Shown here piece by piece: positions 34,415-46,726 of a stretch of 64,000 nt of DNA (positions are counted from its first letter, which is position 1; each line of letters starts with the position of its first letter). Location: positions 11,376,146 to 11,440,145 of the forward strand of contig CM038921.1 of assembly GCA_021904315.1 (NCBI GenBank), in the 5' to 3' direction. The DNA comes from Sphagnum magellanicum (Eukaryota; Streptophyta; Sphagnopsida; Sphagnales; Sphagnaceae). The notes under the pieces are model-generated. The model ran no database searches and was not told the origin of the DNA. It worked only from the letters and a program-made list of their open reading frames with translations. A program made the translations under genes and the position numbers.

Positions 34415-37400
34415 TACAATACTATGTCCTGATCTGTGTGACAACAAACTCAATGTAATCCTTTTTATAGAAAGCCAGACAGAGGCAAGATGAAGTACGG
34501 TCAAGCAAGCATGATGCATTTATTCTTATTATAATTTAGATGTTAAAAAATTCCAGAGGAGCACTGAATTTTGAACTGGAAAGAGTCCACCAAAAGTTTT
34601 ATGTTTCTGACATCAGTGCAAGCTGGTCAGGCTAGAATGACAGTGTTTTTTTTCACCCCTCATGCAAAACCAGAAAATGCAGAAAATGCAAAAAAAAGAG
34701 ATTTTGGGAGTTTCCCAATTGCCAGAATTCCAAAAAGAAAAAGATCATAGGATTCTTATATTTGGTTCTATTAAGTAGCCAAAAATACAAAAAAGATCCT
34801 TTAATATCTTCTTACTCATGATGGGTACACATGGCTACTTGGCTACATTACAAAGTTCACCAAAAAACACTGGTTGGTACATATTAGTGCACAATATCAA
34901 ATAGAGACTCAGTTTTGAAAGACAAAGAGTCAAGACAAAAGAGCCTCCAGACTCCAGGTATGCAATAATCTAATGCCTAATCACAGAAACCTATCAAAGT
35001 TAAATTCTAGTTACAGTATGTTGAGTACAGTAGTACTTTGAAGACATGGTCAAAAGTATTTTCATGTACAAGATCTAACATAATCAACCCATATCATCTA
35101 ACTTGTAAGACAAGATGGCCCTTAAGGGAGGGATGGTTTTCATTTTGAAGCACGGTACTGTCAAATGGCCAAGCCCTCACCCATTGCATGCATTTGTCTA
35201 TTGTGTTGGGTACAGCACCAGCCAGCCCAGTTAGGACAAGCTAGGCACCACACCCAACATAATTGGCTAGAACGACGACCCCATTCCTAAACTTAAATTT
35301 TAAAAAAGTTCAAACCAACCCAATGGAGAAGAGTTGGTATAAAGAAGATTCATTCCCATGTGGTTGGTAAGTAGCTTTTCATTTCTACACACATTCTAAT
35401 AAAGCTTGCTATCTGGCAATGAAAACTTAACTCAATGTATTTCACTAAAGATGAGACAGTATGTGCTATGTACCATGGTAGGCCAAGTTGTTTGGATGAC
35501 TAATTCAATGAATGGAAATGTTCACACTATGAAGTCATACGTTTTTCATGAACAAATTGTATAATGTGTGACTACCCTCGAGCCAGGGTGGTGAGCATCA
35601 CTAGGCAGCCTTCAACGGAACTGCTGACATTATTTCAAGCAACTCTTAAAACTCTAATTAGTACACAAAAATGTGGCAAAACCCCCACCCCCCCCTAAAA
35701 AAACAGTTTTCTCTCCCTATAAATTAAAAAAAAGCAGAAATTATGACAAAATATTCTGTTTTCAGAAAAACTTGTGACCTTGTGATGAATTTTCAAAAAG
35801 AAAAAGACTGCATGGCTTACAAGAGGTGCTGCCTGCCACTACCTGTATAGGGTCCCATTGGAGCAATGTCTTGTATGTACTGCATCGTATAGGTGTGCAC
35901 CTCTATTGGGCCATTCTTCGGTTTTGTTATAATGCTCAGTTTTGGGTTTTTGGAAATTTTCAAAATCAAGGAACACCCAGTACTGGGCTCTCAAAAAAAA
36001 TATCAGAGTAAAATGACCAGTGTTGTCCAGGTATTTGAGTTGTGGTCAAACCCAATTGCATAAAATAGGTATATATCTGGCGGTGCCCACTTAGGGAAAC
36101 CCCTGCTCCTGGCTCCAACCCAGTGAGTCCTGAAAACCCAATACTCACTTGGCCCCGCTCTGACCATCACATTCAAGATTTGAAAGATCTGGGCCTGTCT
36201 CTGTTTTGCCATTGAAAACAGACGAGGTTCTTTGAACAAAATCTGAATTGCAACGAGTTTGAAAGCTGTTGCACTGCTTCTTTGGATGAAACCTAACATG
36301 TGCAGCATTTGACTGTCCATCTATTTTATCAAGGAGGTTTAGGGGTTTTTAAAGATTTGTCTGAGCTTTGAGCACAATGGAATGTTCAAGAGCACAACTG
36401 GCAGTTGCAAATTTGTACTCCGATTTGCTCTTGAATGTGACCTTGGAATGGCAAGAGTGAGTGCCATCTATGGTGATGCTTCCCTTTATGCTTTTACTTT
36501 AGTTTTTATTCAAGCATGGCAAGGGCATTAGAGGAAGGTGAGAAAATTTCAAAGTTTTTGTTTTGTGTTTTGTCGTCCCTCACCTCTCATGCACTATGTG
36601 TCTTGTTGTCTAGTCTTTCTTCTTCTTTTCAGCAAGCTCAAGGTAAGACATGCAATTGCAAGTTGCCTTTATGTGCTTCACTTCCACTGCCACCACCTGC
36701 ACATGACCGCCATCTTGAATTGGGCTTTGTTTGAGAACTGGGTCATGTAATGGGTTGGGTTTCTCTAAGAAAACCAGTCTAAAGAACCATCCTTTGAACT
36801 TCAATAACCAATGGACTGCATCTACATCAGGGGCTTTACTGGAGAACTTCTGAGAACATTTCATATAAGGGACTGCGTTTCTGTCAAAAATCCAGCCTAA
36901 AGAACCACCAGTTGAAATTTCCAAACCCCCTAAACCCACTAGTTTTATACAAATGAAAAGAAACAGTTCCAAACTAGCCTGGTTTTAAAAAAATTGAAAA
37001 GTCAATTACTTGGAAACACTAGTTCTGTGGAAAATGAAGGAATCACACATCACTGAATATAAACATTGGTTTGAATTTTTTTATAAATGCCAAAGAACTG
37101 CCAGGCTTCCTCAAAGAACTGATGTTTCAGGGTAGGTTCTTCGAATTGAATTTTATTTTTTGTTCCAGAGAACCACAATTTGGAGTCAAAACTAGTTCTT
37201 TGTTTTTCTTGAGAACTGCCTGTGAGTGTTCTTTATGGCTGACCCTTAGCCACCAGTTCTTTTTCAGAAAAAGAGAGAACCACCCCCCCCACAGTGTTCT
37301 GAGCCAAGGGGCTGACAGAGCTCATTTTTGTTGTCATTTTCATCTTTCATACAGAATATCCAAACAAATATATGCAAGTATGTATCCAAATATAAGGGCA

Positions 37401-38764
37401 TTAAATTAAAATTCCATGGGGTGATAGGGATGTAATGTTGAGATTTGTCTTGTTAACACTAATTTTCATTCATCATTCTAAAAAAGCCAAATGTACTTTT
37501 GAACCTATCAGCCCACATTTTGTGACATTGATTCAATTGTGACATGGAATCTTCATGATGGCCAGGCAATAGAGATTAAGTATCCATTAGACTCATGTGG
37601 TCCAGTTACACACAATATGTTATGATCACAACAACCTAATGGAAAGCCCCTAAAATGGAGCCATGATTCTTGTTGGAGGGACATGCACTTTCCATCTACA
37701 ATGAGACAATGCATACATGTTACCACTTGACACCAAGTTGTTGAATGACTAAATTGATGAATAGAAAAGGGTACTGTGTTTAATGGTTATCGTAGATGAC
37801 CTACAAGATGCACAATCATGACATAGACATGCATTCCCCTTAAGCTTGTTGTTAATGACCGCTCGAATAGAACACCCACTGAAGCGCTCACTACCTGCCC
37901 ATATAAGCCTAAAGAAGGAATTGGGTCTAAGTTTGAACTTTTCAAAAAACATGTGAAAGGGGAAGAAAACAAACGCTAAAGATATTAAGTGAACCCTCCA
38001 ATTGAATGTCAAATTTTCATTTTCAACTTGTCACATGAAAGGCGTTTTAGGATATCAGAGTTGCCAAGTTGCCACAGATAATAAATATAAGACTTGTCAA
38101 ATAATTTTATCAGCTCCATGACCTGGAACCTTTACTTAAATTTGAGACCATCAAAATACCATGACATGTTTGAGAAAGTTGAGACACAAGTGCCATAATG
38201 AACTACTGGTAGCGTGCAGTCCCACACAGATCACTAAATCCAATCTGAGTACTGAACCATGTCTCCATTGGGTCCCCAGGACCCAGTCCCATCACGTACC
38301 TTCAATCAAAAACGCATGCAAGGGGGCAGATTATTTATCCATTTTGCATATAGAACTCATTCTTGATAACTATGGCATTGTCATTTTCCAGAGAAAAATC
38401 TTCTCAAAGCTAAGCTGCACACAAATCGAAGGGATCAAACTTAGGAGCACCAAGCATGCACAATGTAAAGTATTTTTGTTCTGCACATGACACTTCTACA
38501 CAAGAACCTCTTTAAGAAAGGGAAGATCAAATGGACAAGGAAGAGGTCAAATCCAATAAAAATTGTGATCTAGCCTATCAATACTAATTTTCAACTGTCA
38601 TTCATGTTCATTGTATCAAGACAGAATACACGGTTGAAAGTCCAAATCAAGGGGACATGTTTACTTTTTTGCATGTGAACCCCACTCTTGTGAGCTGGAT
38701 AAATCAGTGCTTTTTTATTGGCTAATTTTTGTCAAAACTTGACCAGAAAAGTATGATTTCATAC
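34415..38764. other. Repeat-rich spacer, no gene seen
   Basis: No gene recognised. It holds a weak minus-strand copy of the GTGATGTAGCC family at about 34,700-34,890 and a hairpin near 35,195-35,260 (GTGTTGGGT...ACCCAACAT). Two related blocks lie near 35,450-35,525 and 37,690-37,765 ('aagttgtt..atgact.aatt.atgaat'). Paired 'TCTAAAGAACCA' and 'CCTAAAGAACCA' phrases occur near 36,780 and 36,897. Frames here are short and not protein-like. Confidence 0.45.
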
Positions 38765-38997
38765 CAGGGTTTTTCTTCAGGATTTTTAATGGAAAAAAGG
38801 GTCCAAATTTGCTAAATTCCAAAGCAAAGAATTCCAAATTACCAGATTTTAATGAGAAGTTCCAGTAGGTAGCGAAGAATATAGAAAGATTCTGTTTTTT
38901 CCTACTTTCATATCTACAATTTAGCCAAATTTGGCTAAATCATTTTCTGGAGGATTGCCACTTCTGCTACATCACAAAATCCTTAGGGAAAACCCTG
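38765..38997 (-). mobile_element. Best-preserved GTGATGTAGCC MITE (hAT-like ends)
   Basis: The 233-bp segment starts CAGGGTTTTTCTTCAGGATT and its other end, read inward, is CAGGGTTTTCCCTAAGGATT: imperfect inverted termini of about 22 bp beginning CAGGG, typical of hAT-derived elements. Read on the minus strand the body has 'ttttgtgatgtagc', 'tttagccaaatttggctaaa', 'gatatgaaagtagg', 'ctatattcttcgctacctac' and 'tggaactt'. There is no coding and no clear 8-bp target duplication remains. Confidence 0.75.
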
Positions 38998-39709
38998 GGC
39001 TGGATCTCAATTTTCAGGGAAAAAGAAAAAGCAGATCTATATAATAAAATCAAAATGGTGCACTTCAAAATTTGAAGGATTAGGTTCAGGGGGACCACCC
39101 ATCATCCATGAACAATGTAAAATATTTATAGCAGAGTCTTTTTGGTGGCTAAAGAGAGACAAAATGCAAGTGCTATGATAAAAATACATGTCCTAAATTA
39201 TTAAGGAAAATAGTTGGGGAAAAAATGAAAATATAGTTAAGATTCCTTTACTTTTCATGTCATGGTAGTCATTATGCGATAATAATGATAGTCTAGATCT
39301 TCACACATTTACTAAAGTCATCCAAATAGATTCACCACTTTGCTCATTTATCATTAGAGGGGCTAACGACTTTATCACCATTACATGAATGAAATGTGCA
39401 TCTAATCCCAGTATCATTGTTGGGATGAACTTGGATTATTTCTTGCTATGTTTGTGATTCACAAAATCTTTACTCCTACAAAGGCGATGTGGCAAGGTGA
39501 ACTAGCACGAACATGAGTACCTTCAGGTTTTTACGAGGTCTCTTAATGTCCATATTAAGCCTGAAAATGGTTAGATTTCGGACTTAGAGACCCGGATTTA
39601 GTCTAAGCATGGGAATTTTGTAATTAATATTTTAAAGCATTTCAACTGAATTTTGGGTCTTTACCATGGTACCAATGTGGGTGTTGCTGGTTCACCCAAG
39701 GCCTAGGGC

Positions 39710-39935
39710 CAGGGTTTTTTTAAAGGATTTTGTGATGTAGCCAAGGTGGCAACCATTCAAAAGCTAATTTAGCCAATTCTGGTGGCATGCCAGATATGAA
39801 AGTAGAAAAAAATCAGGGTACTTCTATATTCTTGGTTACCTACTGGAACTTAGTGTAGAAATCTGGCAATTTGAATCATTTTCTTTTCGAAATTTGATGA
39901 ATTTGCACCATTTTTCCCATGAAAAATCCTTTGTA
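39710..39935 (+). mobile_element. GTGATGTAGCC MITE copy
   Basis: Starts CAGGGTTTTTTTAAAGGATT and follows the 38.8-kb copy closely: 'ttgtgatgtagccaa', 'gatatgaaagtagaaaaaaa', 'ctatattcttggttacctac', 'aaatctggcaattt'. The right terminus is degraded. Confidence 0.75.
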
Positions 39936-40174
39936 TTGGTCAAAATCACATTTTTCAGGTCGAATTTTTCCAAAAATTTGGCATTACGAAAAACACCGCC
40001 TAGGCATGTCCCTTGGAAATGCATTGTAGCCATCTCTTGTACTTCGTTCTTTATGAGAATATACACCCATAGTTTATGTCCTTGTCATTAGCCTAGGCCA
40101 AAAATGGCAAACATATGTAGACAAAATAAAAATCTTGTAACCAGTGAGGTGAGGCAAAATGCAGCTAGGGAGCT

Positions 40175-40312
40175 ACGTTTTTTTTTCTTTTGGGGAGGGG
40201 TGGGGGTGTTTGACATCTTTTGTTCCCAAAGTGTTCCTATGGAGTTCTCATTGTGTTCCCATCATGCTCCCCGAGTTCAAAAGTTCCAATAGCTCCTCAT
40301 TTTATCCTATAT
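40175..40312 (-). repeat. GAGGTGCTATTGG repeat family copy (R3)
   Basis: On the minus strand it reads 'taggataaaatgaggagcta', 'gggagcatgatgggaacaca', then 'ccccacccctccccaaaag'. The same order occurs at 47.28 kb and, partly, at 47.76 kb on the plus strand. Confidence 0.65.
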
Positions 40313-40382
40313 CATTTGCACTAAGTTTTATACTTGTAACCTATATAAGCAGCCCGAAGGAGGAGATTATAACATATCTATT

Positions 40383-41083
40383 TAGTGGAGGTAGGCCTGA
40401 GGACTCAAAACGCAATCTAAATTTTCAGAGCGCCACGTGAAATCATTAGTGGAGGTAGGCCTGAGGACTCAAAACGCAATCTAAATTTTCGGAGCGCCAC
40501 GTGGCATCATTTAAAATACCTTCAAAGTAAAGATTTTTTTTTTTCACAGTTTATGGTACATTTTTAAAAAGTTTCTGAACTTCAGCACTGACCCTGTTTG
40601 CTTACTCCGCACGGAGAGACACAGCACACATGCACCAGTGGAGTTTCCTCTGCAATCTCATAGATATAAATGCACCTCACTTGTCTTGGAATTGCAACCT
40701 CCATGCCGGTTCTCACTAGCAGCAATATTTATTTTGGAAAAAAACAAAAGGTCAGCTAGAGTTGCACAAGAAGTCCAAGCTTGATGGACCATATAATTCA
40801 TAGGGCTCTTGTGAAAATCCCCTCCAATCTCATTTGTATCATTGAATCCATCAGAGACATGTCTGTGGACATCAGCTGCAGAAAGCGTCCAGGTGCTGGA
40901 GAAGACTTATGTATGCCAATGATTTTGCAGCTGCTGCTGGCTTGTTTAATGCCTCCCACCCCCCCCATGTAGTAGGCTAAGTAGTAGACAACGTTTAGGT
41001 TAGTGCTGCACGAGCAGTACTACTCTACTTGAGAGAGAGACAGATGTAGTCAATAAAAGAAGGCGTTAGGCCTACCTCCACTC
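40383..41083. repeat. Tandem AGTGGAGGTAGGCCT repeats with inverted right end
   Basis: The terminal block starts at 40,384 and again at 40,447, a 63-bp tandem duplication. An inverted copy of the first 15-17 bases (AGGCCTACCTCCACT) ends at about 41,083. The interval looks like a small inverted-terminal element or a retroposon fold. It includes a TATA-like 'gatataaatgc' near 40,663 and an 'agtcaataaaagaagg' near 41,049. No coding. Confidence 0.6.
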
Positions 41084-43358
41084 CAGGTCCCAGAAGGCAC
41101 CAACTAGTTTAAAATCAAAAGGTTGGAGATCTAAAAGTTGCCACCTTCCTACATGTTGCATAAAAATGTCACATTAAAAGCCAACTTTATCAAAGTTGAA
41201 CAATCAACAAAAATGGATGGGAAGAAGAAAATGAAACAAAGGAGGACAAAAAGCATGACTTTCAAGCACTTGGAACCTTCAACTTTTGTTGTCGTTTGTA
41301 ACTTAGTAATCAAGCTTGAATCATATTGAGTTCAATGGGATGCACCAAGATATTACAAACGCTCATAGTTCAATAGTTGAGCTTCAATTGAATTTAATGA
41401 TTGAGGAACAAGTGAACAAAAACCATGTGATGTAAGGAAGATGATGATGGGTGAAATCACACTAAGGGTGAACCACTCTTGTTCAAAAAAGGTGATGTAT
41501 AACAAGTATTATAATATGCAATAAGCTAAAATTTTGATTGCATCCTTTGGTTATTCTAAACATAAGTAAAAAACTTTAGAATTTGCATAACAACATTTTT
41601 GAACTCAAAACTCTTTTTGAGTCAAAATTAATTTTGATCCAATAGTTAGATGAAGAGGATTAGATAAAATCAATGTGCACACAATATAATAGTTTTTTAG
41701 TAGTTGTAGGGCCTCGTGTTTATGATTCATGAAACATTACCAAACAATTTTTTTTTTGAAAAAATAATGCAATGCCCATTTATAAAATCTCCTCCTCTTT
41801 GATATGGTAGTGACTTTTCCCTAAAAAAAAGATATTATTACATATTCATTACTAAACAAATGCAAAAAAACACATTTTTTGAATGGAATTTCATCCAAAA
41901 ACTTTAAATTTAAATTTTTTCCTAGATTTAATTGATGTATATCAATATCATACACCATAAAAAAAATTCACCCAAGAATTCCATCCACAACCTTAGTTTT
42001 GAAGTATATATGCAAATTTCCAAACTTTGTGATGGGTATATTTTGTCATGAATATACTCCATACGTTCAAATTATTCAATGATTCTTGAAATTTTCAAGA
42101 TAATTAATTAGACGAAGTCTAAAGCTAACAAAAAATACTTAAAACAACCAAAATAATTCAAGATGCGATGTCCATGCATTACCAGTAAATTTAATTGTAG
42201 AAAGATTATATGTGTGACTACAATTTTGGGGGGGCTTAGTGTGTTTTCACCTTGATACCTAGAAAAGAGAAATTTACATAAATTACATGTCTCAAAAACA
42301 TTTGACCTAAAAAGTACTAAGATTTTTTAAAATGTTGATTTATTATAAAAAGACTAAAAAGAAGTAGAAGAAGATCCTCCATGTCATCCTATTGAAATAT
42401 TGTTCTAAAGTTGGTGTCATCTAGTATAGAAGGCTACTAAAGTTGGTACTAACTTTTTGGCAACCACAATTCCTATTTCAAATGTTGGTCATACCCTTGT
42501 TGAACTCACACTAACCTTTCATAATTAATCGTTAACCAAAAAATCCTACTTTTTAGTGTGACAAAAATACTTATACAACTTACTAAATTGATAACCAAAC
42601 ATTACAAATTCAACAAGTTCAAAATTTCAAAATTCTTACCTTTAAAAAGTTGCATCATGAGCCTACCTTTGGGATTGGGTTGTTTTCATTATCTTCCAAA
42701 TTAAAAGAATTTGAACTTGTTCTACATAATATGTCTTTTTGGAAGACCCCAAATCCTACCAAAATATTTTGTGACTAAATTTTAATTAATGACAAGAGAA
42801 TTATTTGCAAAAAAACCTAGTGACAAATATGTGCATTTGTACTTCATGCATTTAATGTAGGAAATGACAGGTGAAATACATACTTATATGACTAAAAATC
42901 TAGCAATTACAAGCAATACCTACTTTCACCCAAATTCATAGGTGTGTATGTGCACACATTGTGATACTTAAATTCAAGGCCTAAAAAATATTTTTGTAAA
43001 GGATTGGAAAGAAACATTATGGGATGACAACAAATTTTTGCAATACTTAGATTATGTTTTTTGCTTGCATCACAAGGGTAAACTTGAAGAAAAAAATTTC
43101 ACCCAAAAAAAAAACCCTGAGGCCTTTTTAGAGAACACAATTTGTAGAACAAATAGTACTCAACTTCCACAAGCTCCAAGCTTTTTCTAGAGACTCCAAA
43201 AAATTTCATGTTTTTCATACTTACTTCAAATTTCCATTGTTTAGTTCTATGTTTTAAGTTTATTTTCTTTCATATGTTTTCATAGTTTTCATAATCTCTC
43301 TTACTTAGTTTTTTGTTTATTTTTCCATTTAAAAAAATAAATTCATACCTTTTGAAAA
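41084..43358. other. AT-rich spacer, no gene seen
   Basis: No recognisable coding. The right part may include the left end of the PIF/Harbinger element, whose termini I did not find. Confidence 0.5.
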
Positions 43359-43460
43359 TTGCAGTTTTCAACCCTAAATTCAGTTTTCAATTCAAATTTT
43401 CAACTTCAATTTTTCAATTTAGATTTTTTTAAAAAATTTCTTTCAAATTTCATCTTTGCA

Positions 43461-44757
43461 ATGGATCCCATTATAATTGGAAGGGTTTTACTAATTTGGA
43501 TGTTGTTCTTTGTGACATTGGGCAATTGTGCACTCTTCAAATCACAAGTGCATAATTTTTTTCTTCACAATGATCCTTCAATAGGGTTCCACTTCCTACC
43601 ATTTTAAAAGTGCAATTTGAGTAGGAAAATATCTCCATCTTGGTTGTGGTGGAAAAAACCTAGGCAACATGTTCAATGGGATTTTGTGGAAAGTACAATT
43701 TGGCATACAACCCCTAAAATGAGGCATAGAAAGTTCATGGGTTATTACAAGATGAGTTTTGAAGCTTTCAATAATTTAGTTGAAGAATTGACACCATTTC
43801 TTCAATCCCAATGTGTGAACCTTGTCCGACCACAAGTAGAAATAATAAAAACTATGGCCATTGTGATTTATAGGTTGGTTCATGGAACTAGTGCCATACA
43901 CATGGTAGATCGGTTCAATGTGGGAGCATCAACCATAAGGAAATATGTGGACATAGTGTGTGACACCCTATGTGATAAAAACAAGTTGTTTAACAAGTAT
44001 ATTAGTATTCCATCTAGTGATCATCTATAGAAAATCATAGATCGTTTCCACGATCTTCTAAGCTTGCTTAATATTTGTGGGGCCATAAATGGTATTCACA
44101 TCCCATTAGCATCATTCTTTAACAAAAGAGTGACACTTGTAACCAATGAAATTTTTAATAGGAAAAAAATTCATAACATTGTGATGTAGACAAATTTTTT
44201 TGGAATATCTATGCCGGCCAACTTGGTGGAGTCCATGATGGTGGGCAATTCAAGATGTCTAATGTTTATAGACAACTCAAGAATTGTGAGATTTTATAAG
44301 AGACAGTGGTGGTTGTTAAAGGTGTGAAATGTACACCTTGTATCATTGGTGATGTAGCATACCCAATTCAACCATACTTACAAAAAAATTGGAAGACCCA
44401 TACTGTAGCTGATGTGGATAAACAAAAATATGAATCTAGTATGAATTCAAGAAAGTAGTCAACGAAAATGCATTTGGATCATTGAAAAATAGGTGTCATG
44501 TATTGAGACATTTTAATTCAAGGGTTGATAGAGCTACAAAAGTTGTTGTTGCTTGTTGTGTTTTTCATAACTATTGTTTAGAATGGGGTGCACTTGAACT
44601 AGGTCCTCCAAATGTAGCACCTCCTCAAAACAATTTCCAAGGATTTGGGGATAGATTACCAACAATTAAAGAAGGAGAGATTCCAAAGGTTGAAGGATAA
44701 TAACTCAAAATTGTTTAAGCAATCGTTGATTGACAATTCAATTGAAGAATAAATTAT
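43461..44757 (+). pseudogene. PIF/Harbinger DDE transposase pseudogene
   Basis: ATG 43,461 opens a frame that, with interruptions, covers most of a PIF/Harbinger transposase of about 430 residues. Landmarks: LSRKISPSWLWWKKP, MSFEAFNNLVEELTPFL, RFNVGASTIRKYVDIVCD, CGAINGIHIPL, GGVHDGGQFKMSNVYRQL, GDVAYPIQPYLQKNWKT, ENAFGSLKNR and RATKVVVACCVFHNYC. Stops occur at 43,605, 44,028 and several later points, with a frameshift near 44,187 and another near 44,457. The first catalytic Asp (normally GAIDGTHI) reads Asn (44,088-44,090); the Asp of GDVAYP and the Glu of ENAFG remain. It is therefore inactive by several routes. Its Myb/SANT-like partner lies downstream on the opposite strand. Confidence 0.92.
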
Positions 44758-45113
44758 TCACTTTCATTACCATTTGGCCTTAAATTTCTTTTTACTTTAT
44801 GGAAACACAATTGATGTTAAAATGCAATCACACAATAATGAAGCAAACATTTGGGTTTTATTACCATGGGCCAAAATGTAAATATACTTTTGATCACATC
44901 AATTTTGTGAACAAAATTCCAAGCCACAACAAAAGGTTCAAACCTTTATACAAGGTATATGAAATAAACAACTACCCTATTGCCCATGGTCAAGCTCAAA
45001 GTGCATAAAATTGTCATCTTCAAGAATCTTTAGGCTTTAAAACTTCAGTAAACAATGTTACCATTTGCAATTGACCTTACACTATCAATTTTATACTGTT
45101 CAATTTGAAACAT
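44758..45113. other. Spacer between the two converging PIF/Harbinger frames
   Basis: Short AT-rich interval. A 69-codon frame at 44,799-45,008 is not recognised. Confidence 0.5.
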
Positions 45114-45780
45114 CTATGTTGCAATTCTTTCAATCATTTCCATCATCATCTTTTCTATCTTTTTCACACCTTTTGAAAATTCTTTAATGGCATCAACAAT
45201 TGCAAAGGAACCTACATCCAATTTTCTTATTTTATTTTCCATTCTTTTGTTGGCTTTGCCTTGCACACTAGACAATTTACAAACCCTAGTTCTCGGGATG
45301 TTTGAACCTACAGATGGAACATGAACCTCCTCTTCATTTCCATGACCAAAAATAGGAGCTTGTTGTGGTGGATTGGATTGTTCTTGAATGCCTTGTGTCA
45401 CATCATCATCATTCACCTCAAAAGTTTGAACCTTAGAATGTGAATGTAAATTCTACACTCCTTGATCAATTGCATTGGGAATGCCATTAATCTTGGCTAT
45501 GCCTCCAAACATTTGATCAAGTTTCTCAAACCATGGCCAATTAGAAGGGGATGCATTAGTCACTTGAATTTATTTATTTTTGGTTTCATACTTATCCTTC
45601 ATCTTGCTCCATTTGTCACACACTTGCTTCTAACTTCGATGCATTCCTAGAAAATGTGCATTCAACTACTCTGTAAAATCTTTCCAATTTGCTTTCGAAA
45701 AAGCTTTTGATTCCTAGAATTTCTCTTCACATATATTTAGAAAAAACTGAAATTGTGCATATGTCCATAATTTGTTTGCA
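45114..45780 (-). pseudogene. PIF/Harbinger ORF1 (Myb/SANT-like DNA-binding protein) pseudogene
   Basis: Minus-strand frame starting near WTYAQFQFFLNICEEKF, then SKANWKDFTE, LNAHFLGMHRS, KQVCDKWSKMKDKYETKNK, NWPWFEKLDQMFGGIAKI and an acidic linker. It ends in a C-terminal helix (AIVDAIKEFSKGVKKIEKMM). This matches the trihelix-like Myb/SANT protein encoded by PIF/Harbinger elements, which brings the transposase to its DNA. Five in-frame stops, all TAG, interrupt it; at least two fall where Trp (TGG) is expected. From 45,114 to 45,416 the frame is open for 100 codons. It lies tail-to-tail with the transposase. Confidence 0.85.
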
Positions 45781-46227
45781 TTCCCTTGAAGTCATGGATG
45801 TTCTAGAACAAGACTAACTAGTAAAGAAGAAGCAACACCTCATTGATTGTCCATCAACAAATTTAGGAGCAAATTTGGCGAGAAGGTTGGGGAGTCCATG
45901 GGTACTGATTGCTACAATGCAAATTAGTTGTGTATATAGCCCTACGTTTATAATGCCATACATCTACAGTGCTTGTCGAGAATGCAAACCACCTACATCT
46001 ACAGTGTCATGTGTCTATAGCGCTAAGAACCCTACCATGCACAAAATGGTAGAGAAGTCCAAAGAAAGAGAACACATGAGTTGGAGAACACATGAAGTGA
46101 AACATTTTCGTCTTTTGTTGTAGCAATGATTTTTTATTGTGGGGAAAGTTTTTTTCTTGTGTGTTTGCAGTGCAAATAACTAATTTTACAGTGATTTATG
46201 GTAGTGAAGTGAAAGCTTGAAGCGAAG
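45781..46227. other. Spacer, no gene seen
   Basis: Contains 'ctacatctacagtg' and 'cctacgtttataatgcc' phrases of repetitive look. An 82-codon frame at 45,875-46,123 is not recognised. The right end of the Harbinger element may lie here. Confidence 0.4.
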
Positions 46228-46431
46228 CGAACCTACAATGTGCTTCCATGCGGTCACTACACTGACAATGCTAATCAAGCTAATGGGAGGTGGATTCGAA
46301 CCTACAATGTGCTTCCATGCGGTCAATGCTAATTGAGCTAATGGGAGGTGGATTCGAACCTACAATGTGCTTCCATGTGGTCACTACGCTAACAATGCTA
46401 ATCGAGCTAATGGGAGGTGGATTAGCTGGGA
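46228..46431 (-). repeat. Three tandem tRNA-like units
   Basis: Read on the minus strand each unit has an A-box-like TTAGCTCGATTAGCATTG and a perfect B box GGTTCGAATCC (missing from the last, which reads GGTTCGCTTCG), followed by ACCTCCCA. Period is about 70-72 bp; the middle unit has a short internal deletion. The 5' end does not pair with the 3' acceptor, so these are not intact tRNA genes. They look like tandem fragments of a tRNA-derived repeat or SINE head. Confidence 0.7.
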
Positions 46432-46726
46432 AAACCGCACCATTTGCTGTCATGTGCCCAGGTCAATTGCTCCCAGGACATGTTCTCGGCGCTCCCATGT
46501 CTCAGCTATTTTTGGTAACCTCTTGGCAGGTTAGCCATAGTGGGTGGGTGCTGGGTCAAATAAACCCTAGATTCCTTTAGGGTTGCCATGCACCAGGCCC
46601 ACACTTAAAGAATCATGGACCATTCCATGATCTGTGAAGCTGGTTAACTTGTGACTAAGAAATCGGACAAATTCTGCCACCAATTTTGCATGCTGGTGGT
46701 TTGCCATTCTGGGCCAGTCTGCTCAC
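46432..46726. other. Short spacer, no gene seen
   Basis: Nothing recognised apart from flanking repeats. Confidence 0.5.

Noticed and set aside
46228-46431. Functional tRNA genes
   Set aside because: A and B boxes are present, but acceptor stems do not pair and units are fused in tandem.
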